NCBI RefSeq assembly: GCF_039535785.1
Contig: NZ_BAAAXV010000001.1
Coordinates: forward strand, 186,001 to 250,000
Reading direction: 5' to 3'
From: Nonomuraea helvata
GTDB taxonomy: Bacteria > Actinomycetota > Actinomycetes > Streptosporangiales > Streptosporangiaceae
DNA length: 64,000 nt
Of this stretch, positions 16,801 to 24,984 are shown piece by piece; position 1 is the stretch's first letter; every line of letters starts with the position of its first letter. The translations under genes and the position numbers were made by a program. The notes under the pieces are model-generated. The model saw only the letters and a list, made by a program, of their open reading frames with translations. It did no database searches and was not told the origin of the DNA.

Positions 16801-17484
16801 TCAGGTGTCCAGGTAGCGGAGGATCGCCAGGACGCGGCGGCTGTAGCCGGGGTCGTGAGGCAGGTCGAGCTTCTCGACGATGGCGTTGACGTGCTTCTCG
16901 ACCGTGCTGAGTGAGACGTGGAGCCGCTCGGCGATGGCCGCGTTCACGAAGCCCTGGGCGAGGTGGCGCAGCACCTCGCCCTCGCGCGGGCTCAGCCTGC
17001 TCAGCGGATCGGCGTGGGTGGTGCGGGCCAGGAGTTGCCGCACCACCTCGGGATCGAACGCGGTGCCGCCCGCGCGTACGCGTTCGAGCGAGTCGAGGAA
17101 GTCGGCCACCTCCGAGACCCGGTCCTTGAGCAGGTAGCCGAGGCCGCGCGTGGAGCCGGCCAGGAGCCTGGCCGCGTAGTGCTGCTCGACGTACTGGGGC
17201 AGGACCAGCACGCCCACTCCGGGATGGCGTTCGCGGATCTCCAGGGCCGCCCGGAGGCCGTCGTCCTTGTGGCCGGGCGGCATGCGTACGTCGATCACGG
17301 CCACCTCGGGGAGTGCCGCCAGGTGCGCGCGGACGCTGCGACCCGGATGGAGCGCGCGGGCGTCGAGGAGCGCGCCGACCGTGCGCAGCGGGTTCCTGAT
17401 CTGGTGGTACGGCACGCCGCGGATCAGCGCGGTGCCGGAGGTGGGGCGGTCGAGGCCGAGTATCAGGCGCATCGTCGTCGACAT
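16801..17484 (-). CDS. Chimera: ABC-ATPase fragment fused to LuxR-type response regulator
   Basis: The 227-residue frame joins two incomplete proteins. Residues 2-55 (STTMRLILGLDRPTSG, then NPLRTVGALLDARALHPGRS) are the stretch just after the Walker A of an ABC-2-type ATPase. Residues about 57-227 are a NarL-type response regulator that lacks its first beta-alpha units and the acidic pocket but keeps the phospho-acceptor D65 (VAVIDVRMPP), the conserved K120 and a full LuxR helix-turn-helix (LSPREGEVL...NAAIAERLHVSLSTVEKHVN). The junction is near 17313. An in-frame stop sits directly before the ATG, so no Walker A is available. A deletion probably fused neighbouring transporter and regulator genes. 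It may be a scar or a constitutive DNA-binding protein. Confidence 0.75.
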   Translation of the reverse strand: MSTTMRLILGLDRPTSGTALIRGVPYHQIRNPLRTVGALLDARALHPGRSVRAHLAALPEVAVIDVRMPPGHKDDGLRAALEIRERHPGVGVLVLPQYVEQHYAARLLAGSTRGLGYLLKDRVSEVADFLDSLERVRAGGTAFDPEVVRQLLARTTHADPLSRLSPREGEVLRHLAQGFVNAAIAERLHVSLSTVEKHVNAIVEKLDLPHDPGYSRRVLAILRYLDT

Positions 17485-17632
17485 TCATGTGACTGCTGCG
17501 ACTGCTCGTGCACCTGATCCTGACCGCTTGTGACGCCGGTCGGACGGCACGGATCGCCGCGTCCCAGGTGAGCGCGGCGCGCGCCGACCGACCGCCCGCC
17601 TGACGGCGCGCGGCGAGGTGGACGGGTGGAGG

Positions 17633-17941
17633 TCAGGTGTCGAACATGGTCTTGGCCAGGTCGTACGACTGTCCGGTCACGTCCTCCTCCGCCAGCCGGA
17701 ACGCCTCGACGATGGCGTCCGTCAGCGCCTGCGAGCCCAGGCGCAGCGCGCGGGGGTCGATGCGCAGCGCGGCCAGCGAGCCGGTGTGCCTGAGCTCGAC
17801 GACGACCTGGCCTCCGGCGCTCTGCCCGCGCCCCCTGGTCTCCTCCAGCCGGCGGCTCACCTCCTCGAAGCGAGCCGTCTGCGCTGCCATCTCGGCCAGA
17901 GCGCGATCGATTTCCGGGTCACCGGTATGAGGTGTCGTCAT
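17633..17941 (-). CDS. YbaB/EbfC family protein
   Basis: The 102-residue protein resembles the small YbaB/EbfC DNA-binding family: a helical N-terminus (ALAEMAAQTARFEEVSRRLEETRG), a beta strand pair (GGQVVVELRHTGSLAALRIDPRAL) and a C-terminal helix (SQALTDAIVEAFRLAEEDV). In actinomycetes such proteins frequently accompany WXG100-like secretion substrates, as here. It is the last gene of a three-gene operon, 21 bp after the preceding stop. Confidence 0.8.
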   Translation of the reverse strand: MTTPHTGDPEIDRALAEMAAQTARFEEVSRRLEETRGRGQSAGGQVVVELRHTGSLAALRIDPRALRLGSQALTDAIVEAFRLAEEDVTGQSYDLAKTMFDT

Positions 17942-17962
17942 GGCTGTTCCTTACTCACTCGA

Positions 17963-18841
17963 TCAGCGCTTGAAGATGAACGCCCTGGGCGCGTGCGCCA
18001 GCGCCGAGCGGAGCGCGCCCTGTTCCGTCAGCGAGCCACTCGTGACGAGGGGGTAAATGGTGGCGGCCGAGAGGGTGCGGCGGAAGAACTTGCCCGCAGG
18101 GCCCGAGCCCAGCAACGTGTCGGTGACCTTCGTGGCGGGGAAGAACTTGCGCACGTCGCTCAGCGACTTGATGCCGCCGTTGTAGGCCATCTCGGCGACG
18201 AAGTGCTTGCCCGCGTACTCCCAGAGGTTGCCCATCGGCTGCCCGGTGGCGGCGGAGCTGCCCGCGTGCACGCCGGTCTTGAGCGCGGTCCACAGGACGG
18301 AGTCCGCCAGCGCGTCGAGCCCCTCCCGGACGAGGTAGTTGCCGACGCGGCGCTTGCCCATATGCATCTCCAGGATCATCTTGGTGATCTTCTGGAAGAG
18401 CGTGCGCTCCAGCCTGGCCCTGGCCACCAGCCAGTTGAACGCCCTCTCGGCCGCGATCCTGGCCGCCGGGTAGACGAAGCCGAACATCATTGTGAAGGCC
18501 ATGGCGGCGAGCGCCGTGCCGATCCACTTGAGCTGTTCGCGGTGCTCGTCCACGGCGTGAGCGTACTTCTCGCAGCCGGCCGCCAGGTCCAGCAGCTCCT
18601 CCTGGAGCGCGGCGTAGCGGGGGGCGAGCTCCGTCGGCCACACGTCCGCGAAGCGGTCCACGGAGCGGCTGTCGTTCGCCTTGCGTACCTCGGCGACGCC
18701 GATGTCGGTGTGGTGGGCGATCTTCTCGATGGACGCGGCGAATTCACGCAGCGCCTTGGCCCGCGCCCGGAGGTTGCTCACGTCGGCCACCGGCACGTAT
18801 ACGTCGGCGAACCAGGCCAGCGCCTGGAAGGGGTCGAACAT
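17963..18841 (-). CDS. WXG100-like helical protein with central membrane segment
   Basis: The 292-residue protein has an N-terminal helical region (residues about 20-110) like the WXG100/ESX-related helical bundles that head polymorphic toxins. A hydrophobic stretch follows (IGTALAAMAFTMMFGFVYPA, about 107-126), then a C-terminal part that I do not recognise (GKHFVAEMAYNGGIKSLSDVRKFFPATK). No known toxin motif is seen. Its ATG overlaps the stop of the upstream gene (TGATG), so the two are co-translated and may form a complex. Secretion by a type VII system is an inference from family and context. Confidence 0.6.
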   Translation of the reverse strand: MFDPFQALAWFADVYVPVADVSNLRARAKALREFAASIEKIAHHTDIGVAEVRKANDSRSVDRFADVWPTELAPRYAALQEELLDLAAGCEKYAHAVDEHREQLKWIGTALAAMAFTMMFGFVYPAARIAAERAFNWLVARARLERTLFQKITKMILEMHMGKRRVGNYLVREGLDALADSVLWTALKTGVHAGSSAATGQPMGNLWEYAGKHFVAEMAYNGGIKSLSDVRKFFPATKVTDTLLGSGPAGKFFRRTLSAATIYPLVTSGSLTEQGALRSALAHAPRAFIFKR

Positions 18842-19566
18842 CAGGCGCCTTCCTTGAGCGGCGGGGCCTGCGGGATCGGGGCCTCACCGACGTCGGGGAT
18901 GCTGGGCAGCGTGTTGATGATCTCCGTCTCCAGCCAGGTCCAGAGCTTCTCCAGGTCCCGGAAGTTCCCCGCCGAGCTGAAGTTCCTGTCGGCGATGCGC
19001 TTCATGGCGTCGGTGAGGGAGTCGTAGCCGTCGCTGTACCACTCGGCGAACGCGCGCCCGTCGTCGTCCCCCCCGACCAGGTCGGAGGTGGTGGCCAGCG
19101 AGGTGGACCCGCGATGGAGCGCTACGACGTCGTCGCCGATGTCGTCGAAGAGCCTGGCCAGGCCGCGGATCGACACCCAGTCGATCTGGACCTGGCCGCC
19201 GGGGGCACCCGGGTTGGGCGTGGGTTGCGGCGCCGGGGACGGGCTGGGGTTCGGATACGGGTTCGGGTACGGGCTCGGCGAAGGGGAGCCGGACCACGTG
19301 GGCGAGGGAGAGCCGGACCACGTAGGTGAAGGGGTGCCCGGCCACGTGGGCGAAGGGCTGCCCGACGGGGTCGGGCTGGGGACCGGAGGGCCCGTCGGCG
19401 TCGGAGTGCCCGTCGGGCCGGACGACTCCGTAGGCGTGGGAGTGGGGCCGCTCGTCGCCGTCGGGCTCGGGGAGGCCGTCGGCGTCGGAGTGCCCGTCGT
19501 CGGGCTCGCGGTGGCCGTGGGGCCTGGGGTGGCCGTAGGGCTGGGCTCACCGGATGAATCAGCCAT
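18841..19566 (-). CDS. WXG100-like protein with a proline/serine/threonine-rich N-terminal tail
   Basis: The 241-residue protein starts with about 115 residues of PSPT/PTPT-type low-complexity sequence ending in PYPNPYPNPSPSP. A helical domain of about 110 residues follows (VSIRGLARLFDDIGDDVVALHRGS, AFAEWYSDGYDSLTDAMKRIADRN) with the length and spacing of a WXG100-type bundle; EWYSDG sits in the turn position. There is no signal peptide. The ATG lies 4 bp after GGAGG; a TTG codon directly upstream is the alternative. WXG100 proteins are normally about 100 residues, so the tail is unusual. Confidence 0.6.
   Translation of the reverse strand: MADSSGEPSPTATPGPTATASPTTGTPTPTASPSPTATSGPTPTPTESSGPTGTPTPTGPPVPSPTPSGSPSPTWPGTPSPTWSGSPSPTWSGSPSPSPYPNPYPNPSPSPAPQPTPNPGAPGGQVQIDWVSIRGLARLFDDIGDDVVALHRGSTSLATTSDLVGGDDDGRAFAEWYSDGYDSLTDAMKRIADRNFSSAGNFRDLEKLWTWLETEIINTLPSIPDVGEAPIPQAPPLKEGA
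19198..19545 (-). repeat. Low-complexity Pro/Ser/Thr coding repeat
   Basis: Residues 8-123 of the WXG100-like protein are encoded by short imperfect repeats, including near-identical 24-bp units for SPSPTWSG and hexamer-like PTPT/SPSP runs. It is coding sequence, not a CRISPR or an intergenic repeat. Confidence 0.75.
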
Positions 19567-19641
19567 CAACCCTCCAATCCGATCATGATCATCAACAATG
19601 AGACTGTAACGCGAACAAATTTCTCGGGCGTTAATGTAGTG

Positions 19642-22476
19642 CTACGGGACGTTCATCCACGAGGGCGTGGCTTTGAGAAGTTCGCCCAGTTCATCGAGCG
19701 GCCCCCACTCGACGGCCCCCATACGCGCCAGATCCTCGACGCGCTGACACAGCTCGGCCTCGCGCACGGCCCCGACGGTCGCGCAGCTCCCCTTGAGCCG
19801 GTGCGCGAGCGCGGCCACCTCCGCCGTGTCACCGTTCTGGGCCGCCTGTCGCAGCTCCTCGAACGTCCGCATGGCGGTGGCCAGATACGCCTCCGCCACG
19901 TCCGTGAGCGCCTCCGGCGACAGGCCCGCCAGCTCGGGCGGAAGCCCGGCGTACGCCGCCCACTCCGGGATCCTGGCCAGCACCCGCGCCCAGTCCACGG
20001 GCTTGGCCAGGTGGTCGTCCATCCCGGCCTCCAGGCAGCGGATCCGGTCGTCCGGCATCGCCGCCGCGGTCATCGCGATGATCGGGGTGTGCGTCTCCTC
20101 GCGCTGCCTGATCTCCTCGGTGGCGGCCAGGCCGTCGAGCACAGGTAGCTGGCAGTCCATGAAGACCAGGTCGTAGTCGCCGCCCAGCACGGCGCGCACG
20201 GCCTGCTCGCCGTCGTCCACCACATCGACCTCGTGCCCGGCCTGCCGCAGTATGAGCATCGCCACCTGGCGGCTGATCTCGTCGTCCTCCGCCACCAGGA
20301 TCCGGGCGCCCTGCGCCGCGATCTCCGCCCGTTCGCGCGGCTCCCCGGGACACTCGGCGGTGCCCAGCGCGTTCTCCACGGCGGCGAGCAGGCGGCGGCG
20401 GCTGAGCGGCCGGGTGATCGACTGCACGGCGCGCTCCCCCGCGGCGCCCGGCCAGGCGAAGCCCGAGCGTCCGGGCGTGACGACCACGACGACGCTGGTG
20501 GCCTGGAACATCGGGTCGGTGAGGACCACGTGCGCGATCGACTCGGCATCGGCGCCGAGGTCGAGGGCCACGACCGCCAGCTCGTACGGCCGCCCCTCCG
20601 CGACGGCGGCACGCAGCAGCGCGAGGGTGGTCTCCCCGTCCCTGCTCTCCTCCACCTCGAGCCCCGCGCCCGCCAGCGAGTGCACCGCGAGCGCGCGGTC
20701 CTCCGGCCGCGGGTCGGCGACGAGCACGCGCCGCCCCTGCAGGGCCTCCACCGACGGCTCGGAGGACGATCGGCCGGGCCAGGTCAGGACGTCCATCGGC
20801 AGCCGCACCCAGAAGCGGCTGCCCACGCCCTCCACGCTGTCCAGCCCGATCTCCCCGCCCATGAGCTCGGTGAGCTGCCGGCCGATGGCCAGCCCCAGGC
20901 CGCTCCCGCCGGTCCTGCGCGTGATCGGCGAGTCGACCTGGCGGAAGACGCCGAACACCTTCTCCCGGTCGTCGGGACCGACCCCGATCCCGGTGTCGGC
21001 GACCGAGAACCTGAGCACCGCGCGCGGGTCGCCCGGCGCGCCCTCGTCCAGCGCGACGTGCAGGTCGACGCCGCCCTGAACGGTGAACTTCAGCGCGTTG
21101 CCCACCAGGTTCGTGAGGATCTGGCGCAGCCGCGCCGGATCCCCCGACACCTGCCGCGGCACGTCCTCGTCGAGCCGCAGCGTGAGCCAGAGCCCCTGCT
21201 CGTACGCGTGCGGCGCGAACGGCGCCACCACCTCGTCGCAGAGCCTGGGCAGGTCGAACGGCACCTCGTCCACCTGAAGGTGGCCCGCCTCGATCCTGGA
21301 CAGGTCGAGGAAGTCGTCGAGCAGGCGCAGCACGTTCTGCGCCGACTCCTCGGCGGTGGTGGCGTAATGGCGCTGCTCGTCATTCAGCCGGGTGCTCATG
21401 AGCAGGGAGTTCATGCCCAGCACGCCGTTGATCGGAGTGCGGATCTCGTGGCTGATCTTGGCCAGGAACTCGGACTTCGCGCTGGAGGCGCTGACCGCCT
21501 CGTCCCTGGCTGCGGCCAGCTCGGAGGCGTACCTGGCCAGCGTGGCCTGCGCCCTGCGGCGGCCGCGCGTCGTGTGGATCTGCAGGCCCAGGCCGATGAG
21601 GATGAGCAGCGCCAGCAGCGCGGCGACGGTCATCACGTTCGCCCTGAGCTGCTGTGCCGAGGCCAGCGCCTCGGCGGCGGACACCTCGGCGGTGACCGTC
21701 CAGCCGATGCCGGGTATCGGCTCCGAGGCTGACAGCACGGTGCCGTCGATGCCGTGGAACTCGCCGTTCCAGGTGCGCCCGGCGAGCGCGGCGTCCACGC
21801 GCGGGTCCTCGCGCAGGGAGGTGAGCGCGAGCAGCTTCCTGTCGGGGTCGGCGACGAGCACGCCGGCCCGGTCGGTGATCAGCAGCCGGATGTCCTGCGC
21901 CTCGGCGGCCTCCTTGGCGAAGTCCTGGATGGCGTCCAGGCTGTAGACGACGGCGAGGATGCCGAGCATGCGCTTGCCGTCGGCGCTGAGGATCGGCGCG
22001 GCCACCGCGACGGCCCTGGACACCCCGACCATCGTGGGCGTGTACGCCTGCGACACGTTGGCCGCCCGCCGGTCGCGCACCGCGCGGTACCAGTCGGTGG
22101 CGCTGATGTCCTGGGGCAGCACGGTCTTGGGCTCGGCGCCCAGCATGCGGCCTTCGGACGAGACCAGGATCAGCCCGCTGACGCCGTCGCGCATCTGCTT
22201 GAGCTCGCCGAGGTGATCGCGCATGGCGCCGACGGTGGCGTGCGCCACGGTGTCACGCATGCTCTGCCGCTGCGCGAACGCGGTGACGAGCTGTTCGAGC
22301 GAGCCCATCTGCTGCTCCACCACGACCCGGCTCACCGAGGCGGTCGTCCTGACCCGGTCGGTGACCTCGTCGCTGACAGCCTGCTCCGACAGTGAGATGC
22401 TGGAGGAGGTCAGCAGCGCCAGGGGCAGCAGGCCGAGCACCACCCACAGGGCTGTCACCGCGAGCAGCCATCTCAC
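19642..22476 (-). CDS. Hybrid sensor histidine kinase with Cache sensor, two receivers and Hpt domain
   Basis: The 944-residue protein has a TM helix at residues 2-24, an extracytoplasmic Cache-type sensor at about 55-280, TM2 at about 280-300, a HisKA domain with phosphorylated His343 (KISHEIRTPINGVLGM), HATPase_c with NALKF and DTGIGVG and GGSGLGLAI, a degenerate receiver at about 582-700 (its Lys replaced by Arg), an intact receiver with Asp774 (VFMDCQLPVLDG) and Lys825, and an Hpt domain with His892 (AHRLKGSCATVG). This supports a full phosphorelay. GTG at 22476 follows AAGGA; a TTG at 22563 is the alternative start. It is divergent from the response regulator and glutamate transport genes, so glutamate or a related amino acid is the likely signal. 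Confidence 0.9.
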   Translation of the reverse strand: MRWLLAVTALWVVLGLLPLALLTSSSISLSEQAVSDEVTDRVRTTASVSRVVVEQQMGSLEQLVTAFAQRQSMRDTVAHATVGAMRDHLGELKQMRDGVSGLILVSSEGRMLGAEPKTVLPQDISATDWYRAVRDRRAANVSQAYTPTMVGVSRAVAVAAPILSADGKRMLGILAVVYSLDAIQDFAKEAAEAQDIRLLITDRAGVLVADPDRKLLALTSLREDPRVDAALAGRTWNGEFHGIDGTVLSASEPIPGIGWTVTAEVSAAEALASAQQLRANVMTVAALLALLILIGLGLQIHTTRGRRRAQATLARYASELAAARDEAVSASSAKSEFLAKISHEIRTPINGVLGMNSLLMSTRLNDEQRHYATTAEESAQNVLRLLDDFLDLSRIEAGHLQVDEVPFDLPRLCDEVVAPFAPHAYEQGLWLTLRLDEDVPRQVSGDPARLRQILTNLVGNALKFTVQGGVDLHVALDEGAPGDPRAVLRFSVADTGIGVGPDDREKVFGVFRQVDSPITRRTGGSGLGLAIGRQLTELMGGEIGLDSVEGVGSRFWVRLPMDVLTWPGRSSSEPSVEALQGRRVLVADPRPEDRALAVHSLAGAGLEVEESRDGETTLALLRAAVAEGRPYELAVVALDLGADAESIAHVVLTDPMFQATSVVVVVTPGRSGFAWPGAAGERAVQSITRPLSRRRLLAAVENALGTAECPGEPRERAEIAAQGARILVAEDDEISRQVAMLILRQAGHEVDVVDDGEQAVRAVLGGDYDLVFMDCQLPVLDGLAATEEIRQREETHTPIIAMTAAAMPDDRIRCLEAGMDDHLAKPVDWARVLARIPEWAAYAGLPPELAGLSPEALTDVAEAYLATAMRTFEELRQAAQNGDTAEVAALAHRLKGSCATVGAVREAELCQRVEDLARMGAVEWGPLDELGELLKATPSWMNVP

Positions 22477-22547
22477 CGGCGTCCGTCCTTCCCCCTGTCC
22501 GCTCGGGTACAGGGTAGGAGGGAAAAGGGACGAGCGGCGGGTCTCCG

Positions 22548-22565
22548 TGAGCAGAAGGCGCAAAA
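22548..22565. promoter_or_regulatory. 18-bp motif shared with the gluA promoter
   Basis: TGAGCAGAAGGCGCAAAA lies between the kinase and response regulator genes. It matches 16 of 18 bases with the sequence at 24148-24165 in front of gluA, in the same orientation. It is a candidate binding site for the response regulator. Confidence 0.55.
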
Positions 22566-22572
22566 CTCGATC

Positions 22573-22622
22573 TTTTGTAACAAAACCCGCTTAAGCTCAC
22601 TCTGATTTGTAATAACTGGACC
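22573..22622. promoter_or_regulatory. Divergent kinase/regulator promoter with TTTGTAA repeats
   Basis: This AT-rich stretch contains the palindrome TTTTGT-A-ACAAAA (22573-22585). TTTGTAA occurs twice (22574 and 22616), 42 bp or four helical turns apart. That layout suits cooperative binding by a CitB-type response regulator and the start sites of both divergent genes. Function is inferred. Confidence 0.45.
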
Positions 22623-22639
22623 TGGACGAGGAGCTGGCG

Positions 22640-23326
22640 ATGCCTGAGGCCCGGGACATCACCGTTCTCATCGTGGACGACGATCCGGTCGTCACCGCGG
22701 CGCTGCACGCGCAGGTGAACAGGGTACTCGGGTTCAGGGTGGTGGGGATCGCGCACACCGGGCAGGCGGCGCTCGCCGCCGCGGGCCGCTTCGCGCCCCG
22801 GCTCGTGCTGCTCGACCTGCACCTGCCGGACATGCCGGGGCTCGAGGTGGCGCACCGGCTGCGCCGGCCCGAGCAGCCGCCGGCAGACGTCATCGTCATC
22901 TCAGGACGCAAGGAGTCGGCCACCGTACGCGCGGCCATCCAGCGCGGAGCCCTGTACTACCTGGTCAAGCCGACCAGGGCGGGCACGCTCGAGCAGACGC
23001 TGCTGCGCTACGCGGCCACGACCGAGCAGCTCGAGGCGGGCGATCGCTTCGTCGAGCAGCAGGAGATCGACCGCATCTTCCGCTCGCTCCACCTCGACCA
23101 GGGCCCCCGGCCCAAGAGCATCTCGGCGGCGACCGAGCAGCTGGTGCTCGACGCGCTGTCCGCCGTCGAGGAGGACGCCTCGGCGCACGAGCTGGCCGGG
23201 ATGATCGGCGTCAGCCGCGCCACCGCCCGCCGCTACCTGGAGCATCTCGCGGAACGCGGGCTGCTCGAGGCGCGGCCCAAGTACGGGCCGACCGGACGCC
23301 CCCAGCACCGGTACCGCGTCCGGTGA
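22640..23326 (+). CDS. CitB/DcuR-type response regulator
   Basis: The 228-residue protein has a receiver domain (acidic DDD at 13-15, phospho-acceptor Asp59 in VLLDLHLPDMPG, Lys in YYLVKPTRAG). A C-terminal helix-turn-helix follows (ASAHELAGMIGVSRATARRYLEHLAERGLLEARPKYG) of the CitB/DctR/DcuR class, which typically controls uptake of carboxylates and amino acids. It is divergent from the hybrid kinase, its probable partner. Its stop overlaps the GTG start of the next gene (GTGA), which couples it to a glutamate-binding lipoprotein. The known GluR-GluK system of Streptomyces coelicolor, which controls gluABCD, is a plausible parallel. Confidence 0.9.
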   Translation: MPEARDITVLIVDDDPVVTAALHAQVNRVLGFRVVGIAHTGQAALAAAGRFAPRLVLLDLHLPDMPGLEVAHRLRRPEQPPADVIVISGRKESATVRAAIQRGALYYLVKPTRAGTLEQTLLRYAATTEQLEAGDRFVEQQEIDRIFRSLHLDQGPRPKSISAATEQLVLDALSAVEEDASAHELAGMIGVSRATARRYLEHLAERGLLEARPKYGPTGRPQHRYRVR

Positions 23327-24150
23327 GCACGCTCAGGGTGCTGCTCGCCGCACTGCTCTGCCTCCTGCCCACGGGCTGCGGCACGGACAACCCCTTCCCC
23401 GAGAGCTCCACGATGTGGCGCATCAGGGAGCGCGGGATGCTCACGGTGGGCATCAAGTTCGACCAGCCGATGTTCGGCTACAAGGACCCGGCCAGCGGGC
23501 GGATCACCGGGTTCGACGCGGAGGTGGCCCGGCTCATCGCGAAGGACCTCACCGGCAGCGAGCGCAACATCCGGTTCGTGGAGACGGTGTCGCGCGAGCG
23601 GGAGAACTTCATCGCCCAGGGCGTGGTGGACGTCGTCATCGCCACGTACTCGATCACGCCGGCCCGCGCCCAGCTGGTCAGCTTCACGGACCCGTACTAC
23701 TACGCCGGGCAGGACCTGCTGGTCAGGGTCGCCGACACCACCATCGAGGACGTGTCGGACCTGGAGGGCAAGAGCGTGTGCACGGCGAAGGGCTCCACCT
23801 CCAGCGACCGGCTGCGCACCCTGGCGCCCGGCGCCAGCCTGGAGATCGTGGACGCCTACAGCGTGTGCGTGCCGGCGCTCGTGGCCGGGCGGGTGGACGC
23901 GATCAGCACCGACGACACGATCCTGCTCGGCCTGCTGGACCAGCATCCGGACGTGTTCAGGCTGGCGCGCAAGCCGTTCGGGCGCGAGCCGTACGGGATG
24001 GGCGTCCGCAAACAGGACACCGGCTTCCGCGACTACCTCAACGGGCTGATCGGCCGCTGGCTGCGTGACGGGGAGTGGGACCGCGCCTTCAAGGACACCA
24101 TCGGGGTGGCCGGCGCGGCACCTGATCAATCTCGCCCCGCCAATCGCTGA
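23323..24150 (+). CDS. Glutamate-binding lipoprotein (extra GluB paralogue)
   Basis: The 275-residue family 3 solute-binding protein has an N-terminal lipoprotein signal ending in LPTGC. The core reads MLTVGIKFDQPMFGYKD, ITGFDAEVARLIAKDL and VIATYSITPARAQLVSFTDPYYYAGQDLL, typical of glutamate binders. It is fused by a GTGA overlap to the response regulator rather than to the transporter genes and is clearly divergent from the second GluB downstream. It may feed the permease, or it may act as an extracytoplasmic co-sensor for the kinase; the second role is an inference from gene order only. Confidence 0.88.
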   Translation: MSTLRVLLAALLCLLPTGCGTDNPFPESSTMWRIRERGMLTVGIKFDQPMFGYKDPASGRITGFDAEVARLIAKDLTGSERNIRFVETVSRERENFIAQGVVDVVIATYSITPARAQLVSFTDPYYYAGQDLLVRVADTTIEDVSDLEGKSVCTAKGSTSSDRLRTLAPGASLEIVDAYSVCVPALVAGRVDAISTDDTILLGLLDQHPDVFRLARKPFGREPYGMGVRKQDTGFRDYLNGLIGRWLRDGEWDRAFKDTIGVAGAAPDQSRPANR

Positions 24151-24165
24151 GCAGAAAGCGCATAA
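24148..24165. promoter_or_regulatory. 18-bp motif in front of gluA
   Basis: TGAGCAGAAAGCGCATAA spans the stop of the lipoprotein gene and the first bases of the 81-bp gap before gluA. It matches 16 of 18 bases with the element at 22548-22565 between the kinase and regulator genes. It is a candidate response-regulator site for the gluABCD operon. Confidence 0.55.
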
Positions 24166-24231
24166 GCCTTTCGGTGACACATGCGGCTCCTACGGTTACG
24201 CCAACGCTGACCGAGACAAGGAGCGTGACGC

Positions 24232-24975
24232 ATGACTCACGCGGACCTGATCGTGCTGGACCAGGTCAACAAGCGCTTCGGCGACCACCACGTGCTCAGG
24301 GACGTCAACCTGACCGTCAGGCAGGGCGAGGTCGTGGTGATCATCGGCCCGTCCGGGGCGGGCAAGTCGACCCTGTGCCGGGCGATCAACCGGCTGGAGA
24401 CCATCGACTCCGGCACGATCAGCCTGGACGGGACGCCGCTGCCCGCTGAGGGGCGGGCGCTCGCCAAGCTCCGCGCCGAGGTGGGCATGGTCTTCCAGTC
24501 GTTCAACCTCTTCGCGCACAAGACCGTCCTGGACAACGTCGTCCTCGGGCAGGTCCACGTGCTGAAGCGGCCGAAGGCGGAGGCCGAGCGCAAGGCCCAG
24601 GAGCTGCTCGACCGGGTCGGCATCGGGGGGCAGGCGGCCAAGTTCCCCGCCCAGCTCTCCGGCGGGCAGCAGCAGCGGGTGGCGATCGCCCGCGCGCTGG
24701 CCATGGACCCGAAGGCGATCCTCTTCGACGAGCCCACCTCGGCGCTCGACCCGGAGATGGTCAACGAGGTGCTCGACGTCATGACCTCGCTCGCCCGCGA
24801 GGGCATGACCATGGTCGTCGTCACCCACGAGATGGGCTTCGCCCGGCGCGCGGCCGACCGGGTCGTCTTCATGGCCGACGGCGAGATCGTCGAGCAGAAC
24901 ACCCCCGACGCGTTCTTCGGCTCCCCGAACAGCGAACGCGCCCAGTCCTTCCTCGCCAAGATCCTCACCCACTAA
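24232..24975 (+). CDS. gluA: Glutamate ABC transporter ATP-binding protein
   Basis: The 247-residue polar amino acid transport ATPase has Walker [10 protein letters not shown], the Q-loop VFQSFNLF, the signature LSGGQQQR, Walker [14 protein letters not shown] and the switch His in [12 protein letters not shown]. It energises uptake through the GluC-GluD permease. AAGGAG lies before the ATG, and the gene heads gluABCD. Subfamily assignment rests on the whole gluABCD arrangement. Confidence 0.93.
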   Translation: MTHADLIVLDQVNKRFGDHHVLRDVNLTVRQGEVVVIIGPSGAGKSTLCRAINRLETIDSGTISLDGTPLPAEGRALAKLRAEVGMVFQSFNLFAHKTVLDNVVLGQVHVLKRPKAEAERKAQELLDRVGIGGQAAKFPAQLSGGQQQRVAIARALAMDPKAILFDEPTSALDPEMVNEVLDVMTSLAREGMTMVVVTHEMGFARRAADRVVFMADGEIVEQNTPDAFFGSPNSERAQSFLAKILTH

Positions 24976-24984
24976 GGAGCCAAC

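Noticed and set aside
17485..17632. Missing N-terminal half of the ABC-ATPase upstream of the chimera
   Set aside because: The sequence upstream has an in-frame stop directly before the ATG and no Walker A in any minus-strand frame.
19198..19545. Repeats that could be taken for a CRISPR or minisatellite
   Set aside because: They lie in frame within a coding sequence, have no unique spacers and encode a Pro/Ser/Thr-rich tail.
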